From Bacillota bacterium (GTDB taxonomy: Bacteria; Bacillota; Clostridia; Clostridiales; Clostridiaceae), in contig JAJXWJ010000001.1 in the NCBI GenBank assembly GCA_021781655.1, positions 1 through 64,000 of the forward strand: a DNA stretch of 64,000 nt, given 5' to 3'. The position numbers were made by a program, and so were the translations under genes. Below, one piece after another: positions 43,251-53,357 of this stretch. A model generated the notes under the pieces. That model searched no databases, was not told the origin of the DNA, and worked only from the letters and a program-made list of their open reading frames with translations. Each line of letters opens with the position of its first letter. Positions within the stretch are counted from its first letter, which is position 1.

Positions 43251-44465
43251 ATGGCACAAGTTGTAGTTATAGGCGGCGGACCTTCTGGAATGATGGCTGC
43301 TATTAAAGCTTCAGAAAAGCATAAAGTAATACTTGTTGAAAAAAACGAAAAACTTGGTAAGAAAATGTATATAACCGGTAAAGGCAGATGTAATGTGACA
43401 AATGATAAGGATATATCAGAATTTTTCGATTATATTCCTAAAAATTCACAGTTTTTATATAGTGCACTGTATACATTCACAAACAAGGATGTAATACAAT
43501 TTTTAGAAAAAGAAGGGGTAAAGCTAAAGGTTGAAAGAGGTGACAGAGTTTTTCCGGTTTCCGATAAATCTTCCGAAATCATCGATGCTTTTAAAAAGAA
43601 GCTGGTTAATGCAGATGTTGAAATAATGTTAAACAGTAAGGTGACCTCTTTAATAAAAGACAATGACAAAATTGTGGCAGCACAAATTAACGGTAATAAG
43701 TTAATAAAAGGCGATTATTTTATAGTTTGCACTGGCGGAGTTTCATATCCTCAAACAGGTTCTACAGGTGATGGTTATGAGTTTGCAAAGAAGCTTGGGA
43801 TAAAGGTTACTAAAACGGTTCCTTCACTAGTGCCAATAGAAGTTAAAGAAGCATTTATAAGCGATTTACAAGGTTTGTCTCTTAAAAATGTTACCTTAAC
43901 TATTAAAGAAAATAAAAAAGTTTTGTTTTCTGAATTTGGTGAGATGCTATTTACTCACTACGGAATTTCTGGACCAATAGTATTAAGTGGAAGTTCTGTT
44001 ATAGGAGAAAAAAAGGGCCTTATGGCAAGCATTAATTTGAAACCAGCTTTAAAGCCTGAAGAATTGGATAGAAGAATACAAAAAGACTTTTTAAAATATA
44101 ATAATAAAGATTTTAAAAATAGTTTGAATGAACTTCTGCCTCAAAAATTAATTAGCGTTATAGTTATGCTTTCTGGAATTGATGAAAATAAGAAAGTTAA
44201 TTCTATTACTAAAGATGAGAGGAAAAAACTTGTAAACCTGTTGCAAAATTTGACTTTTGAAATTAAGGGTTTAAGGCCAATAGCAGAAGCTATAATTACT
44301 TCTGGTGGAGTAGATGTTAGAGAACTAGATGCATCTACTATGAAAGCAAAACAAGTGTCTAATTTAAGTTTTGCTGGAGAGGTTATTGATATAGATGCCT
44401 ATACTGGAGGTTTTAACATTCAACTTGCACTTTCAACAGGATATTTGGCAGGTAGCAAGCTATAA
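43251..44465 (+). CDS. YhiN/HI0933-family flavoprotein
   Basis: A 404-residue FAD protein. It starts AQVVVIGGGPSGMMAAIKA, then EKNEKLGKKMYITGKGRCNV, a signature of the HI0933/YhiN family, and ends YTGGFNIQLALSTGYLAGSK. It is a putative NAD(P)/FAD oxidoreductase whose substrate is unknown in most bacteria; some relatives act on bile-acid intermediates (BaiN). It precedes cmk, as in many clostridia. Confidence 0.85.
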   Translation: MAQVVVIGGGPSGMMAAIKASEKHKVILVEKNEKLGKKMYITGKGRCNVTNDKDISEFFDYIPKNSQFLYSALYTFTNKDVIQFLEKEGVKLKVERGDRVFPVSDKSSEIIDAFKKKLVNADVEIMLNSKVTSLIKDNDKIVAAQINGNKLIKGDYFIVCTGGVSYPQTGSTGDGYEFAKKLGIKVTKTVPSLVPIEVKEAFISDLQGLSLKNVTLTIKENKKVLFSEFGEMLFTHYGISGPIVLSGSSVIGEKKGLMASINLKPALKPEELDRRIQKDFLKYNNKDFKNSLNELLPQKLISVIVMLSGIDENKKVNSITKDERKKLVNLLQNLTFEIKGLRPIAEAIITSGGVDVRELDASTMKAKQVSNLSFAGEVIDIDAYTGGFNIQLALSTGYLAGSKL

Positions 44466-44551
44466 AATAAAATTATAAATTTAAAAGGAATTTTATATTT
44501 TGCATAGAATATATATAGTTGTACTTTTTTATCAAGAAAGGCGGTAAAACA

Positions 44552-45211
44552 TTGAATTTATCTGTAGCAGTTGATGGACCTGCAGGAGCAGGAAAGAGTA
44601 CTATAGCAAAAATATTGAGCAAAAACTTAAATCTAATGTATATTAACACAGGAGCAATGTATAGGGCAGTAACTTTGATGGCTATTAAAAATAATATTAT
44701 GCCTGAAGCTGTTGAGGACATACTAAAGCTTACTGAGTCACTTGAAATGCATTTTGAAGGTGATAATCTAATTTTAAATGGAGAAGATGTGAGCGAAAGA
44801 GTAAATATGCCTGATATTAGCGAAAAGGTTTCGAGTTATGCCTCTATACCTTTAATAAGAGAAAAGATGGTTAAGGCTCAAAGGGAAATTGCTAAAAATT
44901 ACAATGTTATTATGGATGGAAGAGATATTGGTACAGTTGTTTTAAAAGATGCACCCTTTAAGTTTTTTTTAACTGCATCTGCAGAAAAAAGAGCGGAAAG
45001 AAGATGCAAAGAACTTTTAGAAAAAAACATAAAAGTAGAGTATGAAAAAGTTTTAAGTGATATAATAGAAAGAGATTATGCAGATACTCATAGAGAGGTT
45101 GATCCTCTTAAAAAAGCGGCTTCAGCAATTGAAATAGATTGTACCTATTTATCTATTGAAGAAGTTGTAGAGAAAATTACCTGCTGTATTTTAAATTCTA
45201 AAAATAATTGA
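44552..45211 (+). CDS. cmk: Cytidylate kinase
   Basis: Phosphorylates CMP and dCMP with ATP. P-loop VDGPAGAGKSTIAK at residues 6-19, INTGAMYRAVTL, DGRDIGTVVLKDAPFKFFL and ERDYADTHREVDPLKKA are all typical. The protein has 219 residues from the TTG that follows AAAGGCGG by six bases; an ATG eleven codons upstream has no ribosome site. It lies nine bases before the ispH-rpsA fusion gene, a conserved clostridial order. Confidence 0.9.
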   Translation: MNLSVAVDGPAGAGKSTIAKILSKNLNLMYINTGAMYRAVTLMAIKNNIMPEAVEDILKLTESLEMHFEGDNLILNGEDVSERVNMPDISEKVSSYASIPLIREKMVKAQREIAKNYNVIMDGRDIGTVVLKDAPFKFFLTASAEKRAERRCKELLEKNIKVEYEKVLSDIIERDYADTHREVDPLKKAASAIEIDCTYLSIEEVVEKITCCILNSKNN

Positions 45212-45220
45212 GGTAAATAT

Positions 45221-47143
45221 ATGAAAAAAATAATTTTAGCAGAGTCATCAGGATTTTGTTTTGGTGTAAAAAGAGCAGTTGATACTGCAATTTCTATTCA
45301 AAAGAGGTATAATAAAAAGATATACACCTTAGGACCACTTATTCATAATAATGATGTTGTAAAATATTTAGAAGAAAATAATATCTATTCCATGAATATA
45401 GATGATATTGCTTTGTTAGAACAAGGGGAAGTTATCATAATAAGGTCTCATGGTATAGCACCAGAGGTTTTAGAAAAACTTAAGGATAAGCAATTAGAAA
45501 TCATTGATGCTACTTGTCCTTTTGTTTCAAAAATACAGCAAAAGGTTAAAAAGTATTACGAATTAGGCTATGAAATAGTAATAGTAGGAGACAAAGACCA
45601 TCCTGAGGTCATAGGCATAAATGGATTTTGTAATAATCAAGCTGTGATTTCTAAGAATGGCGAAAATTTAGAAAATATAAAAGATAAAGTATGTGTAGTG
45701 TCACAAACAACAGAAAAACAGGAAAATTTTCAAAATGTGCTTTCTATTTTAACTAAAATGTCTAAAGAGATTCTTTCTTTTAATACTATTTGTAGTGCTA
45801 CAGAAGTTAGACAAAAGAATGCAGATGAATTATCTAAAGATGTGGATTTGATGGTAATAATAGGTGGCAAACATAGTTCAAATACAACTAAGTTATATGA
45901 AATTTGTAAAAGAAATTGTTATAATACTATTCATGTTGAAAATTCAGGTGAAATTCCTGATGAATTATATAAATATGATAAAAATATGAAAATAGGTGTT
46001 ACAGCAGGTGCTTCAACACCAGATTGGATAATAAAGGAGGCAATAATTAAAATGGGTGACGAACAAAATTTACAGGAAATGAATGATTTTATTAAATTAA
46101 TGGATGAAAATGATAAGAAAATTTATGCAGGTGCATTAGTTAAAGGAGAAATTATCCAAATTAATGAAAAGGAAGCGTTTTTAAACATAGGTTATAAGCA
46201 TGACGGTATTCTTCCAGTAGGAGAGGTAACTCGTGAAGCAGATGTTAAAATGACCGATTTGTTTAAGGTTGGAGATGAAGTAGAAGCAAAAGTAATCAAA
46301 TTAAAAAATGAAGATAATTATGTTGTGCTTTCTAAAGTTGAACTTGAAAGAGTTTCAGCATTTAAATTATTAAGGGAAGCATTTGAGAATAAGGAATCTA
46401 TTGTTGTTACTGTGAAAGAAGCAGTTAATGGAGGTCTTGTTGCAAACTTTAAAGGTATTAGAGTATTTATACCAGCATCTCATGTTGAATTATTCCACGT
46501 AGAAGATTTAGATAAATATATTGGCAAAGAAATCCAAGTGAAATTAATTGAGTTTAATGAAAAGAAAAATACAACAAGAATCGTTGGTTCAAGAAGAGAT
46601 CTTCTAAAAGCAGAAAAAGAAATAAAAGAAAACAGCGTATGGGAAAACTTAGAAAAGGATCAAGTGGTAGAAGGCGAAGTTAAGAGATTAACTGACTTTG
46701 GTGCATTTATCGATATAAGTGGTGTAGATGGTTTACTACACGTTTCAGAAATTTCTTGGGGAAGAATAAATAAAGCTTCTGATGCATTAAAAATTGGGGA
46801 TAAGGTTAAGGTTTATATTTTAGAAGTAGACAAAGAAAATAAAAAATTGTCCCTTAGCATTAAAAAGTTAATAGGTGACCCATGGGAAAGCGTAGATGAA
46901 AAATATCCTGTTGGTTCCGTTGTACTTGGTAAGGTTGTACGTTTTGCAAATTTCGGTGCTTTTGTTGAATTAGAACCTGGAGTGGATGCATTAGTACATA
47001 TATCAGAAATAAGCCATAAAAGAATAGCAAAACCTTCAGATGTTTTAGCTATAGGTGATGAAATTAAAGCTAAAATTTTAGATGTTAAAAAAGATTCAAA
47101 GAAGATTGGTTTAAGTATTAAAGAAGTAGAAGAAGAAGTATAA
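45221..47143 (+). CDS. ispH: IspH fused to ribosomal protein S1
   Basis: Residues 1-280 are 4-hydroxy-3-methylbut-2-enyl diphosphate reductase of the MEP pathway, with the cluster cysteines in SGFCFGVKRAV, DATCPFVSKIQ and NTICSATEVRQ. Residues about 295-640 hold four S1 RNA-binding domains (GEIIQINEKEAFLNIGYKHD and later GEVKRLTDFGAFIDISGVDG). The single 640-residue chain is the known clostridial fusion. No internal stop or frameshift is seen; an AAAGGAGG before an internal ATG (46052) might allow separate S1 synthesis. Confidence 0.9.
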   Translation: MKKIILAESSGFCFGVKRAVDTAISIQKRYNKKIYTLGPLIHNNDVVKYLEENNIYSMNIDDIALLEQGEVIIIRSHGIAPEVLEKLKDKQLEIIDATCPFVSKIQQKVKKYYELGYEIVIVGDKDHPEVIGINGFCNNQAVISKNGENLENIKDKVCVVSQTTEKQENFQNVLSILTKMSKEILSFNTICSATEVRQKNADELSKDVDLMVIIGGKHSSNTTKLYEICKRNCYNTIHVENSGEIPDELYKYDKNMKIGVTAGASTPDWIIKEAIIKMGDEQNLQEMNDFIKLMDENDKKIYAGALVKGEIIQINEKEAFLNIGYKHDGILPVGEVTREADVKMTDLFKVGDEVEAKVIKLKNEDNYVVLSKVELERVSAFKLLREAFENKESIVVTVKEAVNGGLVANFKGIRVFIPASHVELFHVEDLDKYIGKEIQVKLIEFNEKKNTTRIVGSRRDLLKAEKEIKENSVWENLEKDQVVEGEVKRLTDFGAFIDISGVDGLLHVSEISWGRINKASDALKIGDKVKVYILEVDKENKKLSLSIKKLIGDPWESVDEKYPVGSVVLGKVVRFANFGAFVELEPGVDALVHISEISHKRIAKPSDVLAIGDEIKAKILDVKKDSKKIGLSIKEVEEEV

Positions 47144-47150
47144 TACATTA

Positions 47151-47175
47151 GGGACTGTTTGTACAGTCTCTTTTG
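47151..47175 (+). terminator. Terminator after ispH-rpsA
   Basis: GGGACTGT and ACAGTCTC pair around TTGT, followed by TTTTGC. Confidence 0.7.
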
Positions 47176-47250
47176 CATTCATCTGAAATTTGACATACGT
47201 GATATATTTTATTTATAATAAAAAATAAAATAAAATTATTGAGGTATATG

Positions 47251-48114
47251 ATGTATAATTGTATTCAGTTTAGTGAAAAGTATTTGGAACCTCTGGAAAA
47301 ATTAAATAAATTAAGTGCGAATTTTAATCCTTGCAACAAAAACTTTTTAGAACGATATAATAAATTAAGTTATATACAGAGGTATTTTGAGAAGAAGAAG
47401 GTTAAACTATTAAAATACAACGATGAATATGTTGGCTTTATATGGTTAAGGCACATTAAAGTAAGATTGTTTAATATAGAAGCTTTATATGTTATTCCAT
47501 GCGAAAAGGAGCTTCAACATTATAAAGAATTATTAACACTTGCAGAAATAAATGCAGAATATACATACGAATGCGAAAAAAATGAAACTAACTTTGATGT
47601 TCTTTCTAATTTAGGCTTTACAAAAAAGGAAGGAACAATAGAAATGTATTGTGACCTTCAAGAAAAAAATGATATTCAATTTGAAAGTGACATAACTATT
47701 AGAAAGTTTGTACAAAATAAAGATGAAAAATTAAGGTGTTCAATTCAAAATGAAATCTTTATGAAGGAAGGCAGAATACCGATTTCTGTTGAAGACATTT
47801 ATTACGATATGGCTCAGCCATATTATTACGATGATGGCGTTTTTTTTATAAATTTTAAGGATGAGATTATTGGATATGGACAAATTATTATTGATAAGGG
47901 CAAAGCCTTTATAGTGAACTTCGGAATTAAAAAGAATTATAGAGGAAAAGGATATTCAAAGTGTTTAATGTCATTTTTGCTTAATTTCCTAAAGGATAAT
48001 AATTTTAAAATAGTTTACATTAAGGTTGATTGTTCTAATAAAATAGCTTACAATTTGTACACTAGTTTTGGCTTTAAAATGGAAAAAGAAATTTATGTGT
48101 GGGAAAGATCATAA
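47251..48114 (+). CDS. GNAT acetyltransferase with extended N-terminal half
   Basis: A 287-residue protein. The C-terminal half is a clear GNAT domain (IVNFGIKKNYRGKGYSKCLM, IAYNLYTSFGFKMEKEIYVW). The N-terminal half resembles a degenerate second GNAT fold (KYNDEYVGFIWLRHI; LSNLGFTKKEGTI), so a tandem architecture is likely. GAGGT precedes; of two adjacent ATGs the second has better spacing. Confidence 0.75.
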   Translation: MYNCIQFSEKYLEPLEKLNKLSANFNPCNKNFLERYNKLSYIQRYFEKKKVKLLKYNDEYVGFIWLRHIKVRLFNIEALYVIPCEKELQHYKELLTLAEINAEYTYECEKNETNFDVLSNLGFTKKEGTIEMYCDLQEKNDIQFESDITIRKFVQNKDEKLRCSIQNEIFMKEGRIPISVEDIYYDMAQPYYYDDGVFFINFKDEIIGYGQIIIDKGKAFIVNFGIKKNYRGKGYSKCLMSFLLNFLKDNNFKIVYIKVDCSNKIAYNLYTSFGFKMEKEIYVWERS

Positions 48115-48118
48115 AAAG

Positions 48119-48157
48119 GATTAAATGAGATTATTTTGTTAATAACCTCATTTAATC
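48119..48157. terminator. Hairpin between convergent genes
   Basis: GATTAAATGAG (48119-48129) pairs with CTCATTTAATC (48147-48157), with inner TTATT/AATAA pairing. It serves both the GNAT gene and the small gene on the other strand. Confidence 0.55.
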
Positions 48158-48162
48158 TTAAA

Positions 48163-48306
48163 TCATTGCAAAATATTTTCAATTGGCACATGACAAGATT
48201 TAGCTTTAAAAAGATTGTCATTTTCTGAATTTTTAAAATAGCCTCTGTTTCCAATTGCTTCGCAAGTATCTTTATCTTCTTTTTCATCTTCTTTTGCATC
48301 ATACAT
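48163..48306 (-). CDS. Small acidic protein, 47 residues
   Basis: The frame reads MYDAKEDEKEDKDTCEAIGN and ends HVPIENILQ. AAGGAGTG lies ten bases before the ATG, and a hairpin follows the stop. Charged N-terminus, two cysteines (residues 15 and 38). The ribosome site, terminator and neat fit between neighbours favour a real gene. No family is known to me. Confidence 0.5.
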   Translation of the reverse strand: MYDAKEDEKEDKDTCEAIGNRGYFKNSENDNLFKAKSCHVPIENILQ

Positions 48307-48408
48307 TTAGCATCACTCCTTAAAAATAATAAGAACATTACACAATATTAGTATTCACATAAAATAAAAAAAATATCACTTATAGCAAAATAAGAATAGG
48401 AGCAGTAT

Positions 48409-49260
48409 ATGAGTAATTACATAAAATTAACAAGGCCACATCAGTGGATTAAAAACTTTTTTGTTTTTGGAGCTTTGATTTTTTCTCATGAATTTTTAAA
48501 TATAAATAATGTGTTTAAGGTATTTGTTGCATTCATATGCTTTTGCTTAATTTCTTCTACCGTATACGTAATGAATGACATTGTAGATGTAAATAAGGAT
48601 AGAATGCACCCACAAAAGAAGAATAGACCTATAGCTAGCAAAAAGGTATCTGTAAATCAGGCAAAGGTGCTTTTCGTAATTTTATTAGCTTCAAGTTTTG
48701 TTATTAGTTTTATATTTAATTGGAAGCTATCAATTATCGTAGGATTATATTTTTTGAATAATATTGCATATTCTTTTAAACTCAAAAACATTGTACTTTT
48801 AGATGTTATTTCCATAGCCGTGGGCTTCTTGTTAAGAATTATTGCTGGTGGTATTATTATAAATGTAACGCTCTCATCATGGTTACTTTTATGTACTTTA
48901 TTTATTTCTCTTTTTTTAGGACTAGAAAAGAGAAAAGGAGAGATAACATCGCTAAAAGAAGATTCTTCAAAGCATAGAAAAATACTTGACGATTATTCTA
49001 TTGAAATGATTAATGATCTTTCAAATATAGTATGTACAGGAACTATTATATTTTATGCATTATATACCGTTTTGGCCTATAAAAATCAATATATGGTTAT
49101 AACAAATATTTTTGTAGTTTACGGTGTATTTAGATATAAGTATCTCAGTGAAACAAAAGGTTGCGGAAATCCCACAGAGATGATATTAACAGACAAAGGG
49201 ATACTTGGAATTAGTATTTTATGGGCAATAACTTGCATTATAATTCTCATTACGACTTAG
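48409..49260 (+). CDS. UbiA-family prenyltransferase (decaprenyl-phosphate phosphoribosyltransferase-like)
   Basis: An integral membrane enzyme of 283 residues. It starts LTRPHQWIKNFFVFGALIFS; the motif NDIVDVNKDRMHPQKKNRPI is the metal-binding Asp-rich region in the form seen in Rv3806c-like proteins, which move phosphoribosyl groups to prenyl phosphates. About eight hydrophobic segments follow. The lipid substrate is inferred by family only. GGAGCAG precedes the ATG. Confidence 0.75.
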   Translation: MSNYIKLTRPHQWIKNFFVFGALIFSHEFLNINNVFKVFVAFICFCLISSTVYVMNDIVDVNKDRMHPQKKNRPIASKKVSVNQAKVLFVILLASSFVISFIFNWKLSIIVGLYFLNNIAYSFKLKNIVLLDVISIAVGFLLRIIAGGIIINVTLSSWLLLCTLFISLFLGLEKRKGEITSLKEDSSKHRKILDDYSIEMINDLSNIVCTGTIIFYALYTVLAYKNQYMVITNIFVVYGVFRYKYLSETKGCGNPTEMILTDKGILGISILWAITCIIILITT

Positions 49261-49281
49261 AAAGTTCTAAGTCATTTTTTA
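49254..49281 (+). terminator. Terminator overlapping a stop codon
   Basis: GACTTAGAA (49254-49262, which includes the TAG stop) pairs with TTCTAAGTC (49265-49273), followed by ATTTTTTAT. Confidence 0.65.
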
Positions 49282-49380
49282 TATAAAAACATAAATGCTA
49301 TTGGGAGAGCTATTGATAAATTTCTTTCCTTTTGTTAAAATTAAATTTACTGAAAAAGATAAATCGGAGGATTAAATTTA

Positions 49381-50712
49381 ATGGAAAAACAAAAAAATAA
49401 ACTATTCTATATTGAAACTTGGGGTTGTCAAATGAATGAGGAAGACTCAGAAAAACTATCAGGAATGTTAAAACTAAGTGGATATATTAGAACTGATAAT
49501 AGAAAAGATGCACAGCTTATTATATTTAATACTTGCTGTGTAAGAGAAAATGCAGAACTTAAGGTGTTTGGAAATCTTGGAGCTTTAAAAAATGAAAAGA
49601 AAAAAAATCCAGATTTAATTATTGCCATTTGTGGTTGTATGATGCAACAGGAAGGAATGGCAGACAGTATTATAAAAAAATTCCCTTTTGTTGATATTAT
49701 TTTTGGAACTCACAATTCTCATATGCTTATAGAGTATTTAACTAGAGTAAAACAAGAAGGTGTGGCGATTAAAGAAATATGGGATAAGGAAAAGGGAATT
49801 GTTGAAGGACTTCCAATAGATAGATTAAGCGATGTTAAAGCTTTTGTAACTATAATGTATGGTTGCAATAATTTTTGCACTTATTGCATAGTTCCTTATG
49901 TTAGAGGAAGAGAAAGAAGCAGAACACCAGAAGACATTGAAAAAGAGATTATACAATTAGTTAATAAAGGTTATAAAGAAATTACCCTGCTTGGTCAGAA
50001 TGTTAATTCCTATGGTAAAGACTTAGAGCCTAAAATTGATTTTGCAGATCTTTTGAGAAGAATAAATAAAATAGAAGGTCTTTTAAGAATTAGATTTATG
50101 ACATCTCATCCAAAGGATTTAACCTTTAAGGTTGTGGAAGCTATAAGAGATTCAGAAAAAATATGCGAGCAAATCCATTTACCTGTGCAATCTGGTTCTA
50201 CAAATATATTAAAGAAAATGAATCGTCATTATGATAGAAAATATTATTTAGAATTAATTAAAAAAATCAAAGAAGAAATACCAGATATAGCAATCACAAC
50301 GGATATAATAGTAGGTTTTCCTGGTGAAACAGAAGAAGATTTTAATGAAACCCTTAGTCTTTGTAAAGAAGTAGAATATGATTCTGCATTTACTTTCCTT
50401 TATTCAAAAAGGCATGGAACTCCTGCAGCAGAGATGGAAGAAGTGATTGATGAAGAAGTTAAACATAATAGGTTTAATAGATTAGTAGAAACAATTAATG
50501 AAATTAGTGCTAGAAAAAATAAGGAATATGAAGGTAAAATCGTAGAGGTTTTAGTTGAAGGAAAAAGTAAAAATGATGACAGCAAATTTATGGGTAGGAC
50601 AAGAACCGGTAAGCTTGTAAATTTTGAAGGAAGAGAAGATAACATAGGAAAATTAGTTCAGGTTAAGATTACTAAAGCTCAATCTTTTTCTTTGTTTGGT
50701 AAAGAGCTTTAA
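49381..50712 (+). CDS. miaB: tRNA methylthiotransferase MiaB
   Basis: Adds a methylthio group at C2 of i6A37 in tRNA. Three domains are visible: N-terminal UPF0004 with its cluster cysteines ([32 protein letters not shown]), radical SAM with [20 protein letters not shown], and a C-terminal TRAM segment ([20 protein letters not shown]). The protein has 443 residues. CGGAGG precedes the start. It works on the product of MiaA, whose gene is in the same cluster. Confidence 0.95.
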   Translation: MEKQKNKLFYIETWGCQMNEEDSEKLSGMLKLSGYIRTDNRKDAQLIIFNTCCVRENAELKVFGNLGALKNEKKKNPDLIIAICGCMMQQEGMADSIIKKFPFVDIIFGTHNSHMLIEYLTRVKQEGVAIKEIWDKEKGIVEGLPIDRLSDVKAFVTIMYGCNNFCTYCIVPYVRGRERSRTPEDIEKEIIQLVNKGYKEITLLGQNVNSYGKDLEPKIDFADLLRRINKIEGLLRIRFMTSHPKDLTFKVVEAIRDSEKICEQIHLPVQSGSTNILKKMNRHYDRKYYLELIKKIKEEIPDIAITTDIIVGFPGETEEDFNETLSLCKEVEYDSAFTFLYSKRHGTPAAEMEEVIDEEVKHNRFNRLVETINEISARKNKEYEGKIVEVLVEGKSKNDDSKFMGRTRTGKLVNFEGREDNIGKLVQVKITKAQSFSLFGKEL

Positions 50713-50738
50713 TAATTTTATATTAAGGAGAATGAATT

Positions 50739-53345
50739 ATGGCTTTAACTCCAATGATGCAGCAATATCTTAATGTTAAAGAAAAATGTGAAGATTCCAT
50801 TTTATTTTTTAGACTTGGCGATTTTTATGAAATGTTTTTTGAAGATGCTAAAATTGCTTCAAGAGAATTAGAACTTGTATTGACAGGAAAAGATTGTGGA
50901 CTTTCTGAAAGGGCACCAATGTGTGGTGTTCCCTTTCATTCTGCTAATATGTATATTACAAAGCTTATAAGTAAAGGTTATAAGGTAGCCATTGGTGAAC
51001 AACTTGAAGATCCTGCTTTAGCTAAAGGAATAGTTAAAAGAGATATAGTTAAAATAATAACTCCAGGCACATATACTGATTCTTCTTTTCTAGAAGAAAC
51101 TAAAAATAATTATTTAATGTGCATATTCGTAGAGAATATGAATTTTGGAATGAGTATATGTGATTTATCTACAGGTGAATTTTTGAGCACTTCTTGGAAC
51201 TTTGATAGCGATATTATTATAAGCGAAATATCAAAATATTCACCAAAGGAAATAATAGTTCAAAAAGGGTTAGATGTAAAATTGCTTGCCCTAATTAAGG
51301 AAAGGTTTAGCTGTGCCTTCACTTATTTTGATAACGATTATTTTATTGATGAAATTGATATTAAGGACCAGTTTAAAGCTTTTAACAGCAGTTTATATGA
51401 TAGAGTAACACTTAAATGTACAAATGCACTATTAAAATATTTAAAGAGTACACAAAAGATTTCTCTTGCTCATATAGATAAATTTGAATACTACAATGTT
51501 GTGGATTACATGAGCATAGATGTAAATTCTAGAAGAAACCTAGAACTTACAGAGACTTTAAAAGATAAGAGCAAAAAGGGCTCGCTACTATGGGTACTTG
51601 ATAAAACAAGTACCGCCATGGGAGGTAGACAGCTAAGGAAGTTTATTGAAAATCCACTGCTTAATAAAAATGCCATTAATGATAGGTTAGATGCAGTAGA
51701 GGAGCTTATTAATAATTACTCTTTAGGTGAGGACTTAAAGGCTATATTAAGGCAAATTTACGATATAGAGAGATTAGTAGGAAAAATTTCAACTCAAAGT
51801 GTAAATGCAAAAGAATTTATATTTTTAAAAAACTCAATTGAAAAGCTCCCAGAGGTAAAAAATATTTTACGTAAATTTTCATCTGATTTATTAAAGGAAA
51901 AATTTGACAAATTAGATGATTTACAAGATATTTACAACATAATAGATGAATCTATAAATGATTCACCCTCTATGTCCGTTAAGGAAGGTAATATTATTAA
52001 AACAGGCTATAACTTAGAGGTTGATGAATTAAGATTAGCAAAAGCAGAAGGAAAACAGTGGATAGCAAGCCTTGAGGAAGGGGAAAGGGCAGCAACAAAT
52101 ATTAAATCCTTAAAGGTTAGTTATAATAAGGTTTTCGGATATTATATCGAAGTTACAAAGTCAAATTTAAGCAATGTGCCAGCAGGAAGATACATTAGAA
52201 AACAAACTTTAGCTAACTGTGAGAGGTATATTACAGAAGAGCTCAAGGTAATGGAAGAAAAAATATTAGGAGCAGAAGATAAATTAGTAGCTTTAGAATA
52301 TAATTTATTTGCTCAAATAAGAGATGAAATAACAAAACACATTGAAAGAATGAAGGAAAGTGCAAAAAATTTAGCTGAATTAGACTGTTTATGCTCCTTC
52401 GCAACTGTTTCAATGGAGAATAATTACTGCAAGCCAATAATTGGTGAAGATGGAGAAATATCAATTGTTGAAGGACGTCACCCTGTAGTCGAAAATGTAA
52501 TTCCATCTGGAACCTTCGTAGCTAACGATACAAAGCTTAATTGCACGGAAGAGCAGCTTATGCTTATAACTGGACCGAATATGGCAGGAAAATCCACATA
52601 CATGAGACAAGTAGCATTAATAGTTATTATTGCACAGCTAGGATGTTTTGTACCTGCAAAAGAAGCTAAAATTTCTATTTGTGACAAAATATTTACAAGA
52701 ATAGGAGCTTCAGATGATTTAGCTTCTGGGAAGAGTACTTTCATGGTGGAGATGTGGGAAGTTTCAAATATTTTAAAAAATGCCACGGCTAAAAGTTTAA
52801 TAATTTTAGATGAAGTAGGAAGAGGAACTAGTACTTATGATGGATTAAGTATTGCATGGTCGGTGGTTGAATATATTTGCAAAAGTGATAAAATGAAATG
52901 TAAAACCTTGTTTGCTACTCACTATCATGAATTAACAAGTTTAGAAGGTGTAGTAAAGGGGCTTAAAAATTATTCTATAGCCGTAAAAAAAATAGAAGAT
53001 GAAATAGTTTTTTTAAGAAAAATTATTCCTGGTGGTGCAGACGAATCTTATGGAATCGAAGTTGCAAAGCTTGCAGGACTACCAGATAAAGTCATTGATA
53101 GAGCAAGAGAGATTTTAATTCATCTTGAAAAGGAAAATAAAAAAGAATTTGAAGCACAAACTATATATGAGCAAAAAACACCAAAAAAGAAAGAAAAACA
53201 AATGGTACAATTAGATTTTTTAGATCTTGAAAAAAACAACTTTTTAGAACAACTAGCTGAGATAGATATTTTAAATCTTACACCTATGGAAAGCATGAAT
53301 AAACTATTTGAAATGGTTAAAAAAGCAAAGAATTTGAAAAAATAA
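50739..53345 (+). CDS. mutS: DNA mismatch repair protein MutS
   Basis: Recognises mismatches at the start of mismatch repair. The N-terminus has the Phe-X-Glu mismatch-binding motif ([15 protein letters not shown]), the clamp and lever follow, and the ATPase has [13 protein letters not shown] (about residue 617), [34 protein letters not shown] and [10 protein letters not shown]. The protein has 868 residues, full length. AAGGAG precedes the start. It lies 12 bases before mutL. Confidence 0.95.
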   Translation: MALTPMMQQYLNVKEKCEDSILFFRLGDFYEMFFEDAKIASRELELVLTGKDCGLSERAPMCGVPFHSANMYITKLISKGYKVAIGEQLEDPALAKGIVKRDIVKIITPGTYTDSSFLEETKNNYLMCIFVENMNFGMSICDLSTGEFLSTSWNFDSDIIISEISKYSPKEIIVQKGLDVKLLALIKERFSCAFTYFDNDYFIDEIDIKDQFKAFNSSLYDRVTLKCTNALLKYLKSTQKISLAHIDKFEYYNVVDYMSIDVNSRRNLELTETLKDKSKKGSLLWVLDKTSTAMGGRQLRKFIENPLLNKNAINDRLDAVEELINNYSLGEDLKAILRQIYDIERLVGKISTQSVNAKEFIFLKNSIEKLPEVKNILRKFSSDLLKEKFDKLDDLQDIYNIIDESINDSPSMSVKEGNIIKTGYNLEVDELRLAKAEGKQWIASLEEGERAATNIKSLKVSYNKVFGYYIEVTKSNLSNVPAGRYIRKQTLANCERYITEELKVMEEKILGAEDKLVALEYNLFAQIRDEITKHIERMKESAKNLAELDCLCSFATVSMENNYCKPIIGEDGEISIVEGRHPVVENVIPSGTFVANDTKLNCTEEQLMLITGPNMAGKSTYMRQVALIVIIAQLGCFVPAKEAKISICDKIFTRIGASDDLASGKSTFMVEMWEVSNILKNATAKSLIILDEVGRGTSTYDGLSIAWSVVEYICKSDKMKCKTLFATHYHELTSLEGVVKGLKNYSIAVKKIEDEIVFLRKIIPGGADESYGIEVAKLAGLPDKVIDRAREILIHLEKENKKEFEAQTIYEQKTPKKKEKQMVQLDFLDLEKNNFLEQLAEIDILNLTPMESMNKLFEMVKKAKNLKK

Positions 53346-53357
53346 AGGTGATTTACT

